Of a stretch of DNA of 64,000 nucleotides, positions 17,969 through 25,818 are shown piece after piece; the stretch's first letter is position 1; every line of letters begins with the position of its first letter. Below the pieces are notes generated by a model. It did not search any database and was not told where the DNA came from. It saw nothing but the letters and a program-made list of their open reading frames with translations. This DNA is from Alteripontixanthobacter maritimus. Lineage in GTDB: Bacteria; Pseudomonadota; Alphaproteobacteria; Sphingomonadales; Sphingomonadaceae. Location: positions 319,501 to 383,500 of the forward strand of contig NZ_QBKA01000002.1 in assembly GCF_003340475.1 (NCBI RefSeq), read 5' to 3'. Made by a program: the position numbers and the translations under genes.

Positions 17969-18547
17969 ATGCCCAGAATGACCGTGAACGAGCGGCCGGT
18001 CGAATTCACGCTCGACCCCGAAACGCCCCTGCTGTTCGCGCTTCGCGAGGCGGCGAATTTGACCGGCACGAAGAATGGTTGCGGTGCAGGTGGCGCGGGC
18101 GGGTCCGATGACAGCGGGCTGGGTGCGGGCGATTGCGGGGCCTGCATGGTGATCGTCGATGGTGAGGCGTTGCGCAGTTGCCTCATCACCATCGCGGAAG
18201 CCGAGGGACGTTTCATCACCACGATCGAGGGCCTCAGCCGCGACCGATCGCACCCCGTGCAGCAGGCGCTGGTAGCGGAGCAGGCGATCCAGTGCGGGTT
18301 CTGCACACCGGGTATCGCCATGGCCGCCGCGGCCTTGCTGGCGAAGAACGAAGCGCCTTCGAAAGCCGATATCGAGGCGGCCATCCCGAACCTGTGCCGC
18401 TGCGGGGTCTATCCCCGGCTGGTGGAAGCGGTCCAGCGTGCGGGCCGCGTAGCCGCCCGCCGCGAAACCATCAGCGCCGCACCCGCGCCCGGCATCAGCG
18501 CCGAAGATGCCGCGCGCGAAGTGCCTGCGCTGGGTCGGCGTGAGTAA
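17969..18547 (+). CDS. orphan [2Fe-2S]-binding protein of the CoxS type with enlarged cluster loop
   Basis: A 192-residue protein with the two-domain layout of molybdenum-hydroxylase small subunits but without FAD or Mo genes beside it. The second cluster is normal (QCGFCTPG, NLCRCGVY). The ferredoxin cluster is odd: Cys38, Cys56, Cys59 and Cys71 are present, but the spacing between the first two is x17 instead of x4, owing to 13 extra residues rich in Gly, Ser and Asp. The small subunit at 11674 has canonical spacing. A start at 17978 (MTVNERP) is an alternative. It may serve a molybdenum enzyme encoded elsewhere or act as an electron carrier; both are inference. Confidence 0.85.
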   Translation: MPRMTVNERPVEFTLDPETPLLFALREAANLTGTKNGCGAGGAGGSDDSGLGAGDCGACMVIVDGEALRSCLITIAEAEGRFITTIEGLSRDRSHPVQQALVAEQAIQCGFCTPGIAMAAAALLAKNEAPSKADIEAAIPNLCRCGVYPRLVEAVQRAGRVAARRETISAAPAPGISAEDAAREVPALGRRE

Positions 18548-18556
18548 GGATATGTG

Positions 18557-18821
18557 TTTTTTAAGCCTCAAGCGCCGGCGGGGCCATCCGGCCCCTTAGG
18601 CTATCCTCGCTTCGCTGCGGGCGGCCCTTTGGGCCTATGACTGCCGTGACCAGGAACCGGGTTCGAGACAGGCAGCTTTGCGCTAATCCCGTTTGCGACC
18701 AGCAAACCAAAGGCCGAACGGCCGCCCGAGCTTATGCGAGGAAGCAAGCAGGCCGGATGGCCTGCGCCCGCAGGGTCCAAACAAATAACGCATGCGACCG
18801 CCGGCGCTTGAGGCTAAAAAA
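18557..18821. repeat. long imperfect inverted-repeat intergenic element
   Basis: The gap between the orphan [2Fe-2S] gene and the siderophore receptor is bounded by near-perfect 23-24 bp inverted ends (18557-18580 and 18799-18821), each with a T6/A6 tract followed by AGCCTCAAGCGCCGGCG; the left copy has one extra A. Inside, inverted blocks recur in the same order: GGCCATCCGGCC at 18582-18593 against 18751-18762, CCTCGC at 18605-18610 against 18736-18741, and GGGCGGCC at 18619-18626 against 18720-18727. Small hairpins lie within, such as GGGGCC-ATCC-GGCCCC at 18580-18595. The right end touches the receptor stop codon. It could be a non-autonomous mobile or REP-like unit, or a bidirectional terminator. 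No gene is seen in it. Confidence 0.75.
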
Positions 18822-20948
18822 TCAAAGCGCGAACTTCACCCCGATGCGTACGTTGAAGGGCTCGCCTGGCTGGATGTTGTTGTCGCCATGGGCGCTGGGG
18901 TAGTAATTGGTGTCGAACAGGTTTTCGATGTTCAGCTGCACCGAGACATTCGGGCTGATCTCGTAGAATGCGGCCACGTCCACCCGCCAGTAATCGGGCA
19001 GCACAACATCGTTGCTGAAGCTGGCGAACTGCTCGCCGCGGTGGATGAGGCCGAGACCGACACCGAACGCGTCGGTCAGGTCGACATGGTTCCACGCCGC
19101 GATCTGGTGTTCGGGCAATTGCTGCAAACGCGTTCCGGCGTCGGCAAAATTGCTGTCGGTGGTGATTTCGCCGTCGAGATAGGTGTAGCCGATATTGGCT
19201 TCCCAACCGGGCGCGATTTCGCCCACTACGTTGAATTCGAAGCCTTCCGTCCGGCTCGCCCCGGTCAGCACGGTCAGGCCGGTATTGTTCGGATCGGCGG
19301 CGCGGGTGTTGGTCCGGTCGAGGCGGAACAATGCCGCGGTGACGAACACATCATTGCGCGGCAACCATTTTGCGCCAATTTCGTAATTGGTGAACTTCTC
19401 CGGCGCGAAGGCGGCGTTGCCCGGACTGAGCAGCAGGAACTGGTCGCCCGATTGGGGCAGGAAGCTGGTGGCATAGCTGGCATAGAAGGACAACGTCTCC
19501 TCCGGCTTGAACACTAGGCCGAGCCGGGGCGAAACCTTTTCGTCCACGCGCGCGCCGCGGTCGCCATTCAGCAGGTTCACGGTATCGAGATCGAACCGGT
19601 CGAAACGTAAGCCGGCGATTACCTCGATCTGTTCGCCAATGCTGATCTGGTCCTGCAGATAGGCGGAGAACACGTCGAGATTGCTGTCGCGCGCGCGCAC
19701 CGGTGCGGTGAGCGACACGGCCGGCAAAACGATATTGCGCGAAAGGGGCGCGGTGGCACGGCTGGCAAAGCCGGTGCCGCTTGCAAACTGTGCGTTGCTG
19801 CGGCCGTTCTGCGTGTCCTGCCGGCTGAACTCGACACCGGCCAGGATCGTGTGCTCTATGCTTCCGGTCATGACATCGGCCACCAGATTGGCCTGCCCGA
19901 TCAGGTTTTCGCGATCCGTGAAATCCTGATAGCCGGAAAATTCCACGGTCTGCCCGTTGGTCCCGCGCGGCAGGATGTTGGCGTAGATCTTGTCGTAACT
20001 GGCGTATTGGACAGACGCGTTGGCGCGCAGGTTTGGCGAAAATTCGTGGTCGATCCGGCTGCGTGCGATGTGCACTTCGGCCTGCGTATCGTTAAAGCCT
20101 TCCACGCCGAAGAACGTCTTGTCGAACCCGCGCAGCGGTTCGCCATCCAAGGACGGCACGCCGCGATCGGTCACGCGCGCATCGTCGTCATAGCTGTAGG
20201 TTGCGGTCAGGCGCGTGGCGTCACCCAATTGTGCGGTCAGCGTGGGCGAAATGCCGATGAAGCGGCCTTCATACACATCGCGGTGGTTGTCGAATTCCTC
20301 ATATGTCGCATTCAAACGCACGGCAAGCGTATCGCTGACCGGCGTGCCGACATCGCCGGTCAGCGCGAAGGCGCCGAAACTGTCCACCGAACCATCGAAT
20401 GCCGCGACCGGCGTACCCAGGCTGGCCCGTTTCGACACGCGGTTGACAACCCCGCCACCGCCGCCGCGTCCGAAGATCAGCGCGTTCGCGCCCTTCAGCA
20501 CCTCGACCCGTTCGATATTGTAGAGCGAGCGGTAATATTGCGCATCGTCGCGCAATCCGTCGAGGTAGAAATCGGCCGTGGTTTCCTGGCCGCGAATGAA
20601 GATCTCGTCGCGGTGGCCTTCGCCGGTTTCGATGGAAATACCGGGGACATAGCGCAGCGCATCCACAAGCTGGCGGATGGACTGATCGTCAAGCTGGTCT
20701 TCGGTGATGACCGCAACGGTCTGCGGCACGTCGATCAGCGGCGTATCGGTCTTGGTCGCGCTGGCCCCGTCATCCGATCCATAGCCGCCGCGCGTACCCG
20801 ACACCACGATGTCAGACGGCAGGTAGTCGCGATCGGGATCGATAGCCGTATCGGCGGTCTCGGCGGTATTGGCCAGAGCAGGGAATGACGGCAGGACGAG
20901 CGCTGAAGCGATCAGCAAGGCGGCGCGGTGTTGGGGGCGGAACGGCAT
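18822..20948 (-). CDS. TonB-dependent siderophore receptor
   Basis: A 708-residue outer-membrane receptor with a signal peptide ending in FPALA and a TonB-box region SDIVVSGTRGG. The plug domain has DVPQTVAVITEDQLDDQ, LRYVPGISIETGEGH, IFIRGQETTADFYLDG and VEVLKGANALIFGRGGGGG, the pattern of catecholate-type ferric siderophore receptors (Fiu/FcuA group). The barrel ends in IGVKFAL, with Leu rather than the usual aromatic last residue. Two Fur-type palindromes lie 28-77 bp before the start codon, so iron repression is likely. It is divergent from the ArsC-like gene. Confidence 0.93.
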   Translation of the reverse strand: MPFRPQHRAALLIASALVLPSFPALANTAETADTAIDPDRDYLPSDIVVSGTRGGYGSDDGASATKTDTPLIDVPQTVAVITEDQLDDQSIRQLVDALRYVPGISIETGEGHRDEIFIRGQETTADFYLDGLRDDAQYYRSLYNIERVEVLKGANALIFGRGGGGGVVNRVSKRASLGTPVAAFDGSVDSFGAFALTGDVGTPVSDTLAVRLNATYEEFDNHRDVYEGRFIGISPTLTAQLGDATRLTATYSYDDDARVTDRGVPSLDGEPLRGFDKTFFGVEGFNDTQAEVHIARSRIDHEFSPNLRANASVQYASYDKIYANILPRGTNGQTVEFSGYQDFTDRENLIGQANLVADVMTGSIEHTILAGVEFSRQDTQNGRSNAQFASGTGFASRATAPLSRNIVLPAVSLTAPVRARDSNLDVFSAYLQDQISIGEQIEVIAGLRFDRFDLDTVNLLNGDRGARVDEKVSPRLGLVFKPEETLSFYASYATSFLPQSGDQFLLLSPGNAAFAPEKFTNYEIGAKWLPRNDVFVTAALFRLDRTNTRAADPNNTGLTVLTGASRTEGFEFNVVGEIAPGWEANIGYTYLDGEITTDSNFADAGTRLQQLPEHQIAAWNHVDLTDAFGVGLGLIHRGEQFASFSNDVVLPDYWRVDVAAFYEISPNVSVQLNIENLFDTNYYPSAHGDNNIQPGEPFNVRIGVKFAL

Positions 20949-20975
20949 CGGAAATCCAGTCTGGGCAGTGTGTTT

Positions 20976-20990
20976 TGCGAATCATTCGCA
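20976..20990. promoter_or_regulatory. Fur-box-like palindrome 1
   Basis: TGCGAATCATTCGCA is a perfect 7-1-7 inverted repeat, the geometry of Fur-family sites, centred 35 bp before the siderophore-receptor start. Its position and the iron-uptake target support a ferric uptake regulator operator. Another Fur-family regulator such as Irr or Zur could bind instead. Confidence 0.7.
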
Positions 20991-21010
20991 TTCGGTTTGG
21001 CGGCACCTAT

Positions 21011-21025
21011 TGCGAATTATTCTCA
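21011..21025. promoter_or_regulatory. Fur-box-like palindrome 2
   Basis: TGCGAATTATTCTCA repeats the 7-1-7 pattern with a single mismatch and shares its left half exactly with the first box. The centres are 35 bp apart, so two dimers could bind on different faces around the receptor promoter. It is also 85 bp upstream of the divergent ArsC-like gene, but control of that gene is less likely. Confidence 0.6.
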
Positions 21026-21109
21026 TTTGCAATGATAGTTTGATGTTTGCCTGATCTTTCCTCCGCTTTATGCAGCGCAACAGGATCAATGTGACGCGAA
21101 AGAGACAGT

Positions 21110-21454
21110 ATGAAAGCGACCATCTGGCACAATCCGGGATGCGGAACTTCGCGCAAGGTGTTGGAGCGGCTCGAGCAGGAGCCGGATCTCGATCTCAATG
21201 TGGTGCTGTACCTGAAAAATCCGCCCACGCGCGGCAAGCTGCAGCAACTTTACAAGGACGCCGGGCTGGAGCCGCGCGAAGGCGTGCGGACGTATGGAAC
21301 GGACGCGAAGGAGCGCGGCCTGACCGAGGCAGATGCGGACGAAGTTCTGGATGCGATGATGGAAGAGCCCAAGCTGATCCAGCGACCTTTGGTGGAAACG
21401 GCCAAGGGAGCGCGGCTATGCCGTCCGCCGGAACTGGTCGAAGAAATCCTTTAA
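21110..21454 (+). CDS. arsC: ArsC-family (arsenate reductase-like) protein
   Basis: A 114-residue thioredoxin-fold protein of the glutaredoxin-coupled ArsC family. HNPGCGTSRKV near residues 7-17 contains the catalytic Cys11, and RPLVETAKGARLCRPPE near the C-terminus carries the conserved R-P in the oxyanion site. The family reduces arsenate to arsenite, while Spx/YffB relatives have other roles. No arsenite exporter or ArsR regulator is next to it, so a role in arsenic resistance is not certain. It stands alone between the iron-receptor promoter and a convergent MFS gene whose stop is 10 bp away. Confidence 0.85.
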   Translation: MKATIWHNPGCGTSRKVLERLEQEPDLDLNVVLYLKNPPTRGKLQQLYKDAGLEPREGVRTYGTDAKERGLTEADADEVLDAMMEEPKLIQRPLVETAKGARLCRPPELVEEIL

Positions 21455-21464
21455 AGCAGCTAGC

Positions 21465-22952
21465 TTAATCCGGCTGGATCGCCAGCTCACTATCGCTGGC
21501 AAGGCTGCGCCAACCCATGACAAACACCGATAGCGCCAGCACCGCGATCAATCCGAAGCCCAGCCAAGCGTCGAACCCGTATACCAGCACACCCAGACTG
21601 GGCGCGAGAATATAGGCCGCACCGTTGATCGAGGCGACGATTCCGCTAACCTGGCCTTGCTCCTTGCGCGTGACCGAAAGCGACGCGCCCGACGTGAAGC
21701 CGGGACGGAACAGGCCGAAGCCCAGCGCGGCGATCGACATGCCCAGCGCGATGGTGTGAAGCTGGCTGCCCGCACCCACCACGATCGTGCCAATGAACGC
21801 CAGCGCGCTGCCCCACAAGGTCGCGTTGCGCGGACCCAGGTTGAGCATCGGGATCAGCCCCCATTGCGACAGCAGCGTGGCGATGGCACCCGCCATCAGC
21901 ACGATGCCGATAGGGCCGGTTGCCTCGTCCGGCGTTGCTCGCAGTCCCAGCCGGTCGAGAATGAGAAAGCCAACCACCCCGAACAGCGCCGCCTGCGCGT
22001 GTCCGCCCAGCAGCCCCGCCACCAGCCAGGATCGCAGCCGCTTGTCGGTCCAGCGGAGGTCGGGAATGTCGTCCGCCTTGGCCACTTTCGCAGGCGCGGA
22101 ACCGGCGGCGATATCGGGTTCGTCCGATGCGAGATAGCGGGTTGACGCGTTTGCGCTGAAAGGCGCGGTCACGATTTCTCCGCGCGCCTGGAACGCAGGG
22201 TCGTCATCCGGCAGCCGCATCCGCAAAGCCACCAGCACCGCCACGCCGATGGCGGCGAAAATGACGAACGGTCCCACCAACCCGAGCGCGAACGGCCCCG
22301 GCCTGTCAAACACCAGCAGCGGGGCGAGCGCCGGGCCGATCACCGTGCCGAGGCCGAAGCTCGATGCGATCAGCGACAGTGCCTTGGTCCGTTCGCTGCG
22401 CGGGGTGCGGCTGGCGACATAGGCCTGCACGGCGGGCGGGGCGGCGGAACCGAAGCCGCCATACAGGCTGCGCGCAGCGGCAAAGAAGATTAGCGTCATC
22501 GTAGCGGACAGCGCGCCGGATAGGCCGAACAGAAGGACGATACCGCACAGCGCCATGCTGACGATAAAACCGATGAGACCCAATGCCATCATCGCCTTGC
22601 GTCCCCGCCGGTCGCTTCGCCGTGCCCAGATCGGCGCGCAGATGACCCACAGCAATGCCGACCAGGTATAGGCTGCGCTGATCCACACATCGGCCACGCC
22701 CAGCTCGGTCCCGATGGAGGGCATAACCGATTGCATCGCGGTGTTGCCCGCTGCCGTCACCAGCATGACCATGAACAGCAATATCATGCGGCCTTGCGAG
22801 ATCGCGCGCGTGTCGCCCATCGCAGGAGCAAGTCCGGCGTCCGCCATCACCGGCGCGGTCAGATGCGCATCGGGCGCTCTACGGACCGGGCCGGGATCCC
22901 GGTGGGCGGGCACAGGTGGGGCGGGCACAGGTGGGGCGGGCGGGTCTTCCAT
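21465..22952 (-). CDS. MFS transporter (TCR/Tet-like)
   Basis: A 495-residue carrier if the first ATG is used, with about 12 hydrophobic helices and the inter-helix motif GRKAMMALGLIG after helix 2 (APIWARRSDRRGRKA). This fits drug-proton antiporters of the tetracycline-resistance type. The first 35 residues are Pro/Ala-rich and contain an exact five-residue duplication encoded by a 15 bp tandem repeat at 22906-22935. A start at 22847 (MADAGLAPAMG) would remove them, giving 460 residues, and may be the true one. A long acidic loop between helices 6 and 7 is normal for the family. Substrate unknown. Confidence 0.88.
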   Translation of the reverse strand: MEDPPAPPVPAPPVPAHRDPGPVRRAPDAHLTAPVMADAGLAPAMGDTRAISQGRMILLFMVMLVTAAGNTAMQSVMPSIGTELGVADVWISAAYTWSALLWVICAPIWARRSDRRGRKAMMALGLIGFIVSMALCGIVLLFGLSGALSATMTLIFFAAARSLYGGFGSAAPPAVQAYVASRTPRSERTKALSLIASSFGLGTVIGPALAPLLVFDRPGPFALGLVGPFVIFAAIGVAVLVALRMRLPDDDPAFQARGEIVTAPFSANASTRYLASDEPDIAAGSAPAKVAKADDIPDLRWTDKRLRSWLVAGLLGGHAQAALFGVVGFLILDRLGLRATPDEATGPIGIVLMAGAIATLLSQWGLIPMLNLGPRNATLWGSALAFIGTIVVGAGSQLHTIALGMSIAALGFGLFRPGFTSGASLSVTRKEQGQVSGIVASINGAAYILAPSLGVLVYGFDAWLGFGLIAVLALSVFVMGWRSLASDSELAIQPD

Positions 22953-23173
22953 GACCCGGACCGGCTAGGCCGCCGAAGCGCGGACGGCAAGCCGCGAACA
23001 TGGCAGGCGTTTGCATGGCACCGGGGGCGTACCACCTTGCAAAGGCAACCGGCATCTGCAACGCAGCACGCTGCCATGTGGCGGCACGAGGCTGCGCACG
23101 GGCTTGATATCTTGCTGGAACGTGGCCGCATGAGGCTTGCCCAGCCCTGTCGGATAAGCGCCGCCTTTCCGCG

Positions 23174-23809
23174 ATGGAGTCGCACTTGAACACCACGCTC
23201 ACCCGCTCGCGACGTAGCCTTGCCGACCGTGCAAGCCGGACCTTCGGCAAGTTCGGCGTATTCTTCCGCGGCTTCATGGAAGAACCCGGGATGGTCGGCT
23301 CGATCATTCCTTCATCGCGCTTCACCATCAACCGGATGCTGGCCCCTGTCGATTGGGATAATTGCCGCCTGTTCGTGGAATACGGCCCCGGTGTGGGTAC
23401 GTTCGGCGATGCGGTGCTGGCGAAGATGCGGCCCGATGCGCATTATATCGCCATCGATACCAACGGGCTGTATGTCGATTACCTGAAGGACAGTATCGAC
23501 GATCCGCGCTTCACTGCGGTGCTTGGGTCTGCTGCCGATGTGGAGCGGATTGTTCGCGAACACGGGCACGAACATGCGGATTACGTATTGTCCGGCCTGC
23601 CGTTTTCCACCCTGCCCGATGGGGTCGGCCCGCAGATCATCCGCGCGACCCACGATGTTCTGCGCGTTGGCGGCGCGTTCCTTGTCTATCAATTCACTGC
23701 GGTATCGCGCGATCTGATGCGCGCGCGGTTCACACGGATCGACAGCGGTTTCGAACCGCTCAATATCCTGCCGTGCAAATTGTTCTGGGGCTGGAAAGAC
23801 GCCGAGTAA
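23174..23809 (+). CDS. SAM-dependent methyltransferase, PmtA-like
   Basis: A 211-residue class I methyltransferase. EPGMVGSIIPSSRF before the fold, VEYGPGVGTFGDAVL as the SAM-binding motif I, YIAIDTN as motif II and SGLPFSTLP at motif IV follow the KsgA-like small phospholipid N-methyltransferases (PmtA of Rhodobacter type), which methylate phosphatidylethanolamine. The aromatic C-terminal stretch CKLFWGWKDAE is also usual. It stands alone, divergent from the MFS gene and convergent with a membrane protein. Phospholipid as the substrate is an inference from the family. Confidence 0.8.
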   Translation: MESHLNTTLTRSRRSLADRASRTFGKFGVFFRGFMEEPGMVGSIIPSSRFTINRMLAPVDWDNCRLFVEYGPGVGTFGDAVLAKMRPDAHYIAIDTNGLYVDYLKDSIDDPRFTAVLGSAADVERIVREHGHEHADYVLSGLPFSTLPDGVGPQIIRATHDVLRVGGAFLVYQFTAVSRDLMRARFTRIDSGFEPLNILPCKLFWGWKDAE

Positions 23810-23867
23810 GGCCTTCGTTGGGCAGCGGCAGCTGCGCCACCTAAGCCAAACGCTTTAGCCAACCGTC

Positions 23868-24692
23868 TTAGCCGAAAACGTCCGCCGAAGTATCGGCCGG
23901 CCGCGAGGTGCCGCCGGTCAGCTGCTCATGCGCTGCCACGCCAAGCCCGCAGACTACCATCCCGATCAGCGCGCCCAGCAAGCCCTGGATCGCCGCGACC
24001 AAGAATATCGCATCACCCGCAATCGCGGCCATCAGCCCAACCACCATCAACAGCACGATGGAGATAACGATATAGGCCGCGGCCAGCATGAACAGGAACG
24101 CGGCGATGCGGCCCTGTTTCGGCTTTGTCAGGCGCCACGACCGGCGGATCGCGGCGACCGGATTGAGCCGGTTTTCCAGCACCATCACCGGCATCGTCAC
24201 GAACAGTCTGGCAGCCAGCCAGACCATCACGGCAAGCATCACGACCGAGGCGAGAAAGCCCGCTGCTGCGCCAGCGCCCAGTGCCGCGGCAATCAGCGAC
24301 AGGACCATGATGACGGAGAACACGGCGATCACGAACAGGATGAGCACGCCGACCATCGGAAGTGTTGCAGCAACGCCCGCCAGCAGCGCGTCCTTCACCG
24401 TCGGCCTGCCGCCGCCCATCAGGCGCGTCATGGCGGAATAGGCGAATAGCTGGATGACCAGCATCACGGCGCCTGTTGCGAGAAGCGGACCGACTTTGCC
24501 CTCCATCGCCTTGGTAATCTGTTCGGGCGTCATGCCCGGTTCCATGGCCATCAGCTCGGCCATGCCGGGCAGGAACACGACGGAGGCGAGCGAGGGGATG
24601 AACAGAAACAGCCCGGCAATGGTCGCCAGCGTACCGAAATTCGCGCCCACCAGCTCCAGCGCGCGGCTCCAGGTTTTTTCCATGCTGAACAT
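23868..24692 (-). CDS. multi-pass membrane protein of unknown function
   Basis: A 274-residue protein with about six transmembrane segments rich in Ala, Val and Leu. It begins MFSMEKTWSRALELVGANFG and has a cytoplasmic-looking loop ENRLNPVAAIRRSWRLTKP followed by two more helices, a pattern seen in the membrane domain associated with glycerophosphoryl diester phosphodiesterases and in related unknown proteins. No catalytic motif is visible. The ATG at 24692, preceded by GGGAAACG, is favoured over an upstream one at 24764. It is divergent from lipB by 77 bp. Function unknown. Confidence 0.75.
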   Translation of the reverse strand: MFSMEKTWSRALELVGANFGTLATIAGLFLFIPSLASVVFLPGMAELMAMEPGMTPEQITKAMEGKVGPLLATGAVMLVIQLFAYSAMTRLMGGGRPTVKDALLAGVAATLPMVGVLILFVIAVFSVIMVLSLIAAALGAGAAAGFLASVVMLAVMVWLAARLFVTMPVMVLENRLNPVAAIRRSWRLTKPKQGRIAAFLFMLAAAYIVISIVLLMVVGLMAAIAGDAIFLVAAIQGLLGALIGMVVCGLGVAAHEQLTGGTSRPADTSADVFG

Positions 24693-24769
24693 CGTATCGT
24701 TTCCCGTAGTGCCGTCCGAAGGTTGTCGTGCCCCTTGATAAGCGCAGCGGGGCGGGGCAGGCAATCGTC

Positions 24770-25474
24770 ATGACGCAATCGCCCGCCAACGATCCCCGGA
24801 TGCCGCGCACGGACACGCAGCGGCACCCCGCGCCCGAAGTGCTGCGGGAGCAGGTCCGCGTGCCCTATCGCGAGGCGCTGGCGGCGATGGACGAGCGCAA
24901 CCGCGCAATAGCGGCGGGGGATGCGCGCGAGCTTGTCTGGCTGTTGGAACACCCGCCCGTCTACACCGCCGGGACCAGCGCGGCGGCGGACGAGATGCTC
25001 GATCCGCGCTTCGAAGTGGTCGAGGCGGGGCGCGGCGGGCGCTACACTTATCACGGGCCAGGGCAGCGGATCGGCTATGTGCTGGCCAACCTTGCTGTGC
25101 GTGGTCGCGATGTGCGCCGCTTCGTCCATTCGCTGGAAGGCTGGGTGATCGATACGCTGGGCGAACTCGGCGTCGAAAGCTGGCGCGCCGAGGGCCGGAT
25201 CGGGATCTGGACGCGCGACATCGACGGGACCGAAGCCAAGATCGGCGCGATCGGCGTGCGGGTGCGCAAATGGGTGACGATGCACGGTTTCTCGGTCAAC
25301 CTTGCGCCCGACCTCGACCATTTTACCGGCATCGTACCGTGCGGAATCGATCAGTTCGGCGTGACCAGCCTGGAACGGCTCGGCATGACGCTTGCGCCGG
25401 AGGCGTGGGATGAGGCATTGCTCGCCGGGATGGACACTTTTCTCGACCGTATCGATGGGCACTGCCCGACATGA
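24770..25474 (+). CDS. lipB: lipoyl(octanoyl) transferase LipB
   Basis: A 234-residue enzyme that moves octanoate from acyl carrier protein to the lipoyl domains of pyruvate and 2-oxoglutarate dehydrogenases, the first step of lipoate synthesis. [17 protein letters not shown] is the substrate loop, [19 protein letters not shown] contains the catalytic Lys, and GIVPCGI the catalytic Cys. ATG 24770 is chosen; 24800 is an alternative that would drop a variable leader. Its stop overlaps the following lipoprotein gene as ATGA. No lipA is adjacent. Confidence 0.95.
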   Translation: MTQSPANDPRMPRTDTQRHPAPEVLREQVRVPYREALAAMDERNRAIAAGDARELVWLLEHPPVYTAGTSAAADEMLDPRFEVVEAGRGGRYTYHGPGQRIGYVLANLAVRGRDVRRFVHSLEGWVIDTLGELGVESWRAEGRIGIWTRDIDGTEAKIGAIGVRVRKWVTMHGFSVNLAPDLDHFTGIVPCGIDQFGVTSLERLGMTLAPEAWDEALLAGMDTFLDRIDGHCPT

Positions 25475-25761
25475 ACCGCCCTGCTGGAATGCGCGCTGGA
25501 ATGCGCGCCGGACCCGTTTCGGCGGCTGCTGCTGCGCTGCTGCTCGCAGGCTGCGGTGACGAGCCGGACGAAACTGCGCCGCCGCCCGCAGCTGAAGCTG
25601 CTGGTGCGCAGGGACAGGTCGAAGGCGGAACGATCAGCGACGCGATGATCCCGCTCGGCAATTTGCCGCCGGCGGACGAGGTCGATACCCGGGAATCATC
25701 CGACGACGCGGAAGCTGCCGAGGACGAGGAGCCTGCCGAAGACGATAGCGGCGGCGAGTAA
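25471..25761 (+). CDS. small acidic lipoprotein, hypothetical
   Basis: A 96-residue protein with a lipoprotein signal: a basic start, an Ala/Leu-rich core and the lipobox LLAGC at about residues 24-28. The mature part is short, Pro/Ala-rich and then strongly acidic (runs of Glu and Asp up to the end), with no recognisable fold and probably disordered. The N-terminus repeats MRAG twice, so ATGs at residues 7 and 11 are also possible starts. It overlaps lipB by 4 bp and is probably translated with it. Function unknown. Confidence 0.75.
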   Translation: MNRPAGMRAGMRAGPVSAAAAALLLAGCGDEPDETAPPPAAEAAGAQGQVEGGTISDAMIPLGNLPPADEVDTRESSDDAEAAEDEEPAEDDSGGE

Positions 25762-25818
25762 ATTTCGCGCGCCGCGTATCGCTACCGGCAGTTCCTCGCA
25801 ATTGCCACTTAGCAAGCT

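Noticed and set aside
18550-18821. Possible small RNA gene or CRISPR-like repeat in the inverted-repeat element
   Set aside because: There are only two diverged inverted arms with no regularly spaced direct repeats, so it is not a CRISPR array; evidence for a small RNA is lacking.
21110-21454. Arsenic-resistance operon
   Set aside because: Only an ArsC-fold gene is present, with no ArsR, ArsB/Acr3 or other ars gene beside it.
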